Source: Enchytraeus crypticus
Lineage: Eukaryota; Annelida; Clitellata; Enchytraeida; Enchytraeidae
Direction: 5' to 3'
NCBI GenBank assembly: GCA_905160935.1
Contig: CAJHZI010000457.1
Location: 4,571,001-4,635,000, forward strand
DNA length: 64,000 nt
Of this stretch, positions 56,561-64,000 are shown piece by piece (the stretch's first letter is position 1; each line of letters begins with the position of its first letter). The notes below the pieces were generated by a model. It was not told the DNA's origin, did no database searches, and saw only the letters and a program-made list of their open reading frames with translations. The translations under genes were made by a program, and so were the position numbers.

Positions 56561-58049
56561 AATCAACTATTGACTTTTACATGGTCTGTCGCGGTAGAGA
56601 TAGGCCGACCAATGATAACACGTCTTGCAAACACAGTTTTTAACATATTTCCTTACTGGTTGGAGTATTTAGCCTACAACATAACTTGGTTATCACAACC
56701 GATATTTTTTATAAATTAAATTTGGGCTATTTCTATGACTATTTAAATGCATTACGGAGGTAAACGAAGCCCAATATGTATAACAGAGCGGTACCAAGTA
56801 GCGAAGCCCTTACGAGGCTACAGCCTATCTATCTTTGGCCTAATCTGTATTAAATTCCTGAAGTCAATTACCCCACCCGGTGATGGAAATACATTGTAAT
56901 TTGCGATTATTGGGGCGGACTGGTAGGATTCTTAAATTTACGTTTAAAGATTCCTCTTTAAAGTACTATTTCCTACGCCTAACGATACTTCTATTTACTA
57001 TACTGGTACGAGCGGGACTAGCAGAATTTCGCTATATAAACATTAAACGCGAAACATGAAAAAAACTGGTTAAAATGGCAAAAAACATATTTTATGAAAT
57101 AACATGTAGAATGTCGAGATGAACGTAACCCTGAATTGCTAAAATTTATATTTATAAATAATATTAAAATTGCATCACTTATATTCACTATATTACAAAT
57201 TAGTAGAGACGTAAGCTAATGCCCCTAGATTGATTCGCTGCGACCACGTCACAGCTGCACATTGTAACTGCGGCATTAAAGACTCTTCCGCTTCTCTAAT
57301 TGATCATTATGGAAAGCGGCATCTTCTTTCAGTTTTCCCTTAGGGCACTTTAAAAATGCAACTCGCATTAATATTTAAATCTGTAAAACTCAGCTGCCGT
57401 TCGGGAGCAGAATTTGCACAGAATTTATCATTATATATTGTGAGCTAGATGCCAGTCAGTGACTGTAGTCTCCGCTAAAGATGGATCTACTCTCATGCCG
57501 AAAATAAAACAGTAGATACGTATAGGAAATGTACTTTAAGAAAGTTGTAAATTAGAAACAGCGATGAGAAAAGTTTTGAAATAAAATCAATTGATCAGAT
57601 AAAAATTAAGACCTTTTGAAGCCAGAAGAATAAGAGAGAGTTTCAACGAATTTGTAGCACTTCTAACAATATTCTCTCATCATGAAGATCGACTCTTATA
57701 ATATTGCTCCGATCATCTACTCAAGCCGTAATATATGACAGATGTATAGACCATGCGTTTATAAACCGATACAAACATGAGAACGTGCCAAAATGTCGCC
57801 CGTATGCTTTACATTTTAATTTTTCTTAGAGATTTTCCATTTTATATTAGCTCTTAAGCAGAGATAGCTGAATCTTTGCAAAATGAACATATCCCCTCTA
57901 TACAAGCCCTCATTTAGGTGGCGGTGGCCCTCATAATGGGGGTCACCCAAAAGTTCGCGCTATCAGTTGAACATTTAGTTTATTTGCCGTGTATGATATC
58001 GTTTGCCTGTAAATCGGTTATCTCTCTAGTGTTCTACCAAACTGCAATT

Positions 58050-58146
58050 CCAAAATACATATTCCTACTCACACATGCTGCTTTTCACGCTCCGTCAAGA
58101 AATCTCTTCACGAAAGGCTACGCTTTATTCACACCTACAAGATATT
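58050..58146 (-). mobile_element. Family B short retroelement, internal fragment (copy 11)
   Basis: The minus strand reads AAAGCGTAGCCTTTCGTGAA, GAGATTTCTTGACGGAGCGT, GAAAAGCAGCATGTGTGAGT, matching the 3' half of the family. Confidence 0.65.
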
Positions 58147-58199
58147 GATTTTAACATTGGTTGTTTTTATACAGACTTATTATTGTCTACATATTTTAC

Positions 58200-59710
58200 A
58201 ATGATTTAGGGAGATGCAGTACAGAAACTTCTAGAATTATGCATGGAAGTGAACGAGACCGGTAGCTGGCCAGAAGATTTCACGACAACAGTGGTGTTCC
58301 AATTCCTAAATAGCCCAATGCTGTTGAAAGTTCAGACCACAAAACAGTAAGCTTAATATCACATGCGTCTAAAATCTTATAAAAACATCAAATAATCGTG
58401 TTCAGTCAAAATCAGAGGCAATAGGCCTACTGAGTAGGCTAACTCACAGTTTGGCTTTCGAAAAGGATGTGGAACTAGAGAAGCAATAGAAGTTATGCGA
58501 GTTTTATGTGAATGTAGCTTTAAACATGGAAATGACGTCTTCATAAGTTTTGTAGATTTTGAAAAGGTTTTTAACAGAAAAGACTAGGTAATGATGTTGA
58601 ACATCCTGAAGAAGATTAGGGTTGACTAGAAAGATAGAAGTTTGATTTTAAGTTAGTACATGAATCAGAAAGGAATAGTCAAAACCCAGAAAGAGTTCTC
58701 TGATGTGGGTGAAAGAGGACGGGGGAGGGGTAAGACAGGGGATGTATTTCACCACTTCTGTTGAATGTCTAAGCCGAGGTGGCAGGGAAGATATCGAGAA
58801 AGGAATAATATGGATTATATGGAGTAAGGAATATAAGGATTATAAGGATTATAAGGAATATTTATTCCTTATAAGGATTATAAGGAATAAAGGAATTATA
58901 TGGAGGTAAATTTCTGAATGAGGTGAGGTTTGCAGATGATCAAGGGATGATAGCTAGTAGTGAGGTACATGTAGGATTTCAAAGGGTTATCGATGGTCTG
59001 AATGTCACAACATAAAGATATGGCATGAAGATTAATATAAAAAGGTAAAGGCTACGAGAGTGTCTAGGAATCGCAGTGATGTGAATATTACATTGAATAA
59101 TAAGGGATTGGAACAGAAGAGAAGCTTCACGTACTATTTGGGCCGCAGCAACATGGATTATAGAAAGTGTGAAACGGAAATAAAATGAAGAATTTCACAG
59201 TCGAAAGAGACTTTCGGAAAGAAAAATACCATACTAATATAAGGCATTGGGAAAACACAAAGATAAAGATTGTGACAACATTGGTGCAGTCGACACTTCT
59301 GTACGGATGCGAAACGTGGACATTAAAGAAAGATGATATAAGGAAACTAAAGGCATCGGAAATGTGTTATGGAGAAGGATGGAAAAGATTAGTAACACTG
59401 ACAAACTTACAAATGAAGAAGTTCTTGAAAGAGTCGGTACAGATAGGCAGTTAATAAATGTTATAATGAATAGACAGAAAAGCTGGATAGGACATATTAT
59501 AAAGTAGGATGGTTTGCTAACGGATTCAATAGAAAGAAGAATGCAAAGGAAAAGTGCTGGGGGAAAACCAAACAAGGGATGTTGGATGATTTGATAACAA
59601 ATTCATATATAGGGATGAAAATAAAGGCTCAGTATAGATTTGGTTGGAAGAGTTATATGCAGGGACTTTCCGGTTGGCAGGTCCGTGGCAAATACTGTAC
59701 ATGGCATATA
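58200..59710 (+). mobile_element. LINE A relative, diverged copy with RT region (copy 5)
   Basis: Frame-broken RT blocks in order: VNETGSWPEDFTTTVVF, SQFGFRKGCGTREAIEVMRV, DVFISFVDFEKVFN, then FLNEVRFADDQGMIASSE with an intact FADD, LRKDDIRKLKASEM-type tail (59330-59370), DKLTNEEVLERVGTDRQLIN, GMLDDLITNSYIGMKIKAQY. The 3' end (TTGGCAGGTCCGTGGCAAAT) is decayed and followed by AGAAGAAGAAC. It has diverged from the other LINE A copies, so it is older or a separate subfamily. Confidence 0.85.
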
Positions 59711-60775
59711 CATATCACTAGAAGAAGAACACATTTTATAACGCTTATCAGTTCATTTGTCACTTTAATTTTATCAATGAATCTCTTGTCTAATCAATTA
59801 AATGCTTGTTTTTACTAATCTATATCCAGAATAAGTCAGTATGTCCATGGCCTATATTTTCCATTAACTCACTATTTATTACATTACCCTTTTCTGTTTA
59901 GGCCAACTTTATTTAATATTTCAATGTTTTATATGATAAATGAATAAATAGTAATAATAATCCTTTTCACATGTTAAATGGGGGCATTCTTGCTCTGGAA
60001 GCAATAAAGATATTCACTTTGTTTTAGAAAAATGGGCGGCGGCGGAAGATTTCAGTGCCTTTTAAGAACTTTCGAGGATAAAATTCCTTGGTCTCATTTT
60101 TACCCCCCCTCCTCGTCACATGTTTGTTTGACATAGACCTACTCAATATAAATGGCTCGTAAGAAATGACACACTAAGACAAAAGTGAAAATTTTAAACT
60201 GATTCACATATATGTATTGCGTTGAATTTCTGATTTTATAAGGAAGAAACATAATATTTATAAAATATTCTATACAGTAAATGAAGTATATTCTAGCATA
60301 GCGCTTTTTAGAAATGTTCAGACAGCTATAAGATATAATATAAGATATAGTGATATAAGATATAATGATCGCTAATCAGTGTATTTATTTGTAAGTAAAA
60401 TAAAACTTTGTATGTTTTTGGAGTTACATATTAAGAAATCTGCTAAAAGTTTATATACGTGTATATGACATTACCTTAAATAGATAGGCCCCTATATCTA
60501 CAAATTAAAACACTTAATATTTTATAGTTTAAAAAGTTTAGCTACTAATTTCTTAGCTAAATATGAAAAAATATTTCGTTAAATGTGCAAAGTGCACAAA
60601 AAATTCCTCCAAGTCAAACATTCTGAACCCCCTCACCCTTCCTTTAACGGACTATCCACTTAGGCGTGCAAACCCCTACTTCAGCTAAAGAGATTTCACC
60701 TGATCTCCTCACAAATATAAAATTGTATGCAACATTGTTTCTAATTATATCTACAGGTATATGTAATTGTACATA

Positions 60776-60779
<4 letters not shown>

Positions 60780-60827
<48 letters not shown>

Positions 60828-60918
60828 ATATATATATATATATATATCTTAGTTCACTGCCTACTGGCAGGTCCATGGCATATAGCGCCTCTACTCATTT
60901 CTATCTTCCGTCTTTCTC

Positions 60919-60969
<51 letters not shown>

Positions 60970-61075
60970 GTAAATATGATATGTATATATATATGTATAA
61001 ATATATATACTATATCTATATTATATATATATATATATATTATATTATATTATATATATTATATATAATTATATG

Positions 61076-61129
<54 letters not shown>

Positions 61130-61133
61130 CCGT
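60780..61133. repeat. (TA)n tracts flanking a LINE A tail
   Basis: Three TA-rich blocks (60780-60847, 60922-60962, 61022-61133) with ATGTATGTATA and ATTATATTATAT interruptions. A 74-bp LINE A tail separates the first two. Confidence 0.9.
60848..60921 (-). mobile_element. LINE A, minimal 3' tail (copy 6)
   Basis: The minus strand reads AGAAAGACGGAAGATAGAAA, GAGTAGAGGCGCTATATGCC, ATGGACCTGCCAGTAGGCAG, TGAACTAAG: the last codons of the ORF and the perfect hairpin. It sits inside a TA microsatellite. Confidence 0.85.
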
Positions 61134-61139
61134 AATATA

Positions 61140-61883
61140 CAGGGTGAGTAAAAAAATGATTACACCTGCAAAAGTTCGAATATCTCAGGCTATTGTGAAT
61201 ATTTTCATATAAAACTTTTACCAATTACTAGAGGACTAATTTCTGATTGGGTGGACAATTTTCATCGATTTTGGTACATAGATTGGCCAGTTATGCAAGT
61301 TTCAGCAGAGCAACCCCCCATTTTTACCTCAAAATGGCGTAAAGCACCTCCTGCAGTTCTCTCTTGTTTTTAGGCTTCGGCTGGTGTTTCTGATAGAGAT
61401 GCAGCATGGTTCCCCAGGCATGGTAATCCAGAGGATTATGATCGGGTGAGTTTGGAGGCCATTCATTCTTCTCGTTGAAATCCGGGTTTCTCTCGCTGAT
61501 TCATTCCTGTGCATGACGAGATGCATCAGCCAGAGCACCATCCTGCTGAAATATGAAACCATTTGGCAGAAGAGCATAGCAATCATCAAACAGCTCCGGA
61601 AGCAAAGTATTGACGTAATACTGAGAGTACACCTTTACCTTCTCGTCAATGAAGTGCAATCTGCCCTTACCTTTGTAGCAAACGCCATTTTTAGGTAAAA
61701 ATGGGGGGTTGCTCTGCTGAAACTTGCATAACTGGCCAATCTATGTACCAAAATGGATAAAAATTGGCCACTCCATCAAAAATTAGACCTTTATTAAATG
61801 GCAAAAGTTTTATATGAAAATATTAACAATCGCCTGAGATATTCAAACTTTTTTGCAGGTGTAATCTTTTTTTACTCACCCTG
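61140..61883 (-). mobile_element. Mariner/Tc1-like transposon, internally deleted
   Basis: The ends CAGGGTGAGTAAAAAAATGA and its complement, flanked by TA on both sides (61138-61139, 61884-61885), give a ~745-bp element with TIRs of about 200 bp. The minus-strand interior encodes the end of an IS630/Tc1/mariner DDE transposase: FQQDGALADASRHAQE-stop, then NEWPPNSPDHNPLDYHAWGT and MLHLYQKHQPKPKNKRELQE. FQQDGA and WPPNSPDxNPLDY are the motifs carrying the second and third catalytic acidic residues. The N-terminal domains and first Asp are missing and a stop interrupts the frame, so it cannot make an active enzyme. Confidence 0.88.
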
Positions 61884-63109
61884 TATAGACTTACAGAAAA
61901 ATGGTTGTCACAAATTGCGTTGAGTAATAGATACTTGGAGGGGTTACCATATAATACGCCATCAAGTTTTATTTTAATATAGATTCTACTCACGATTATG
62001 TGTGGGGTTACGTCATCACTAGGTGTCGCCTCGGTGAAGACTAGTCTTTTTGTGTTGTGGTGTGAAGTTCACAATCGAACACGTGACCTGAGAGAGGATC
62101 ATTCCCTTGAAATGAGGCGCTACAGACATTTTGTCTCAGTAGTGATGACGTAGTATATGGTTTACCCCTTGGTTTCTTTTTATTTAAAGATGTTCTAACA
62201 AACTGACGGAAAATCGTTCTAATGCTGAGCGGTAGAAGATGAAAGATGAGCCTGGTAAGATATTCAGTGTCTATGTCTAATTTTACATCCATCAATTAAA
62301 TACCGTCAGAATTTCTATTATTTTTGTTTGAAAATCCATTAAAACTTTAGAAGCGTCGAGCCGACCAAGACGCGCATTAATCAATAAATCCATCTATCAA
62401 GGTTTCGCTCCAATCTCTGTTCCTTCTGTCAATCAATAGATAGGTAGCTGCACTTACACAACTAACACAAGACGTGGCTTCGCTAGGTTCGACAGCCACG
62501 AAACTTTAATGTGCAATCAATCTCCCATGGATTATACTGCAATCAATACAGTGCAGTTAAAGAGTTTATAATTTTTAAAAATAACAATTCAATGATGTAA
62601 ATTTAAAGAAACAAGTTAAGTTTAATTCCAATAATTATTTTAGCACAAAATTTCAGTTAAGTCTATTTTTGTAAGTGATGCTTAAAGACCCATTTTATAT
62701 TTAGTCTTCAGTTGATGTAGGTTTAATGATTATATGTTAAAATTATCAAAATTTCAAAACAAAACATCACTCTAAAAATTCAACAAAAAATTACTAGGTG
62801 GATGTTCAACAAAATTTCTTTAGAAATTTAAATTTATACAGATGAAGATGGTGCTTGGTAAAGCAGATTTATTATTTATTTTAAGGTTTCCAAGCAAAAG
62901 ACCTAATGGATAAAATGATGTTGCATCATACTTTTGTGTCCGGATCGGTACAAAATAGTCTAACTACTACAAATGGACAAAAACAAATGTAAGAGCTGTA
63001 AGATATAACTCTTACAACACTTACTTATGTTCTTACAAAACTTACAATGTTGCAAGTTTCCTCAGTAAGAGGAAATAATTACTAACATAGATATTTAAGA
63101 AAACAACGA

Positions 63110-63560
63110 GGATAATATTGTATAGACTTTGGCGTGGACCAAGCTCCTGTGCCGTTGTGAAACATGGACGTTAAGAGTATATTAGTATATTATGCATGTT
63201 GAGTATATTAGGAAACTGGAATCATTGGAAACGTGGCTATGGAGCAGAATGGAAACGATCAAATGGACTGACAAAATTACGAACGAGGAAGTACTAAATA
63301 GGGTTAGCATAAATAGATATTTGATAAATATCACGAGGAATAGAAAGAATTGGATGGATCATAAGCCTATCCTGAGAGGGAAATGTTTACTAAAAGGTGT
63401 AATTGAAAGAATAATGGTAGGAAAAGGTTACAGAAAGACCGAGACTTAGGATGCTGGAGGATTTGATAACTAATTCGTATATTGATATGTAGAGAAAGGC
63501 AGAGGATAGAAATATGTGGAGTAGTGAGAGGTCACATGGGGGATATATAAACTATAATTG
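63110..63560 (+). mobile_element. LINE A relative, diverged 3' fragment (copy 7)
   Basis: The plus strand encodes YIRKLESLETWLWSRMETIK, WTDKITNEEVLNRVSINRYL, RNRKNWMDHKPILRGKCLLK and GVIERIMVGKG, clearly related to the LINE A tail but diverged. A duplicated TTAGTATATTATGCATG-like stretch lies at its 5' side. Frameshifts follow at about 63430, and no tail hairpin is seen. Confidence 0.8.
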
Positions 63561-64000
63561 AGAACTTAGTAAGTCATATAAATATATGATATGAAATACT
63601 TTAGCATAAACTACTGTTGTAATTTATGCGGTTGTGAAAAAGACACTACAGTAGAAGACATTATGAAACTGAAACCATACTTATAAATTATGCTTTTCGT
63701 CAGATTATACAAGTAAGCCTACAGAGTATAACTTTACGGTTCAAGAAAAGAATCAATTGCTAGAGTTGGTGATCTTGCAGTAGATAAATGGCTACATTAT
63801 TGGAAAAAGAGCTTGACATGATATGGTGTAACTGAAGATGATTCTAAAAGAATAACCGAAGAAACATGTGAAGTGAAGAGAATTAGAAAAAAATACAAAA
63901 GGATCTGATTTATTATTTATGTGTATTTTTTACTAGTTATATATAGAGAAATAAAAATGACGGAATTATAAGTCCTGGACCTACTACTGGGAAGTAAATT

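Larger units (their letters stand above)
47147..64000. other. Region upstream of the RASD-like gene, no host gene recognised
   Basis: The RASD-like promoter and any 5' UTR exons must lie here, but I can support no TATA box or initiator. Apart from the listed repeats, I see nothing in 47150-47470, 49560-50305, 50450-51045, 51400-53045, 53155-54010, 54360-55380, 56565-58050, 59715-60780 and 61890-63110 beyond AT-rich sequence. 54060-54200 and 54360-54900 are somewhat richer in GC, and I could not identify them. Confidence 0.6.

Noticed and set aside
60666..61151. 161-codon Tyr/Ile-rich plus-strand frame
   Set aside because: Translation of TA microsatellites across a LINE A tail.

Overview
The window is nuclear DNA from an animal, most likely an invertebrate bilaterian. 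It is AT-rich, its genes have short coding exons and introns up to 17 kb with GT-AG ends, and it is packed with non-LTR retrotransposon fragments, SINEs, cut-and-paste transposon remnants and microsatellites. I cannot fix the phylum. One LINE family (tail ORF ending PWTCQ) resembles elements common in arthropod genomes, but that does not decide it.

Two host genes are supported, both on the minus strand. (1) A RASD/Dexras-type Ras GTPase runs from 47146 down to 24153 in four coding exons (46088-47146, 44979-45075, 27652-27875, 24153-24905). Its splice phases agree, all G-boxes are present and it ends in a CAAX box (CLLQ). The predicted protein is 710 residues, far longer than the roughly 270-280 residues of vertebrate RASD1/2, because of a ~312-residue Ser/Arg-rich N-terminal extension, a Gly-rich insertion and a long tail. 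(2) The 5' part of an NHERF-type PDZ scaffold gene reads off the left edge: exon 1 (8762-9155) carries the start codon and PDZ1, and exon 2 (696-991) carries a Ser-rich linker and PDZ2. Later exons lie outside the window. About 15 kb separate the genes.

The rest is repeat-rich. 1-9155 is the NHERF 5' part; its large intron holds an L2/CR1-like LINE 3' end and a 1.56-kb non-autonomous hAT-like element. 9156-24152 is intergenic, with SINEs, a 2.1-kb 15-bp minisatellite, an inverted-repeat structure and 19-, 22- and 31-bp tandem repeats. 24153-47146 is the RASD-like gene, with many nested insertions in its introns. 47147-64000 has no recognisable host gene; it holds LINE and SINE copies, (TA)n tracts, a mariner-like deletion derivative with long terminal inverted repeats, and two inverted-repeat elements.

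The most interesting mobile-DNA signal is that two different short-element/LINE pairs appear to share 3' tails. Family B and LINE A both end in a small hairpin followed by (GA)n. The tRNA-derived SINE family C ends like the CR1/L2-like LINE E. There is also a 5S rRNA-derived SINE with two copies, one of them inserted inside a family-B copy. All family names (A-H) are local labels made for this window.
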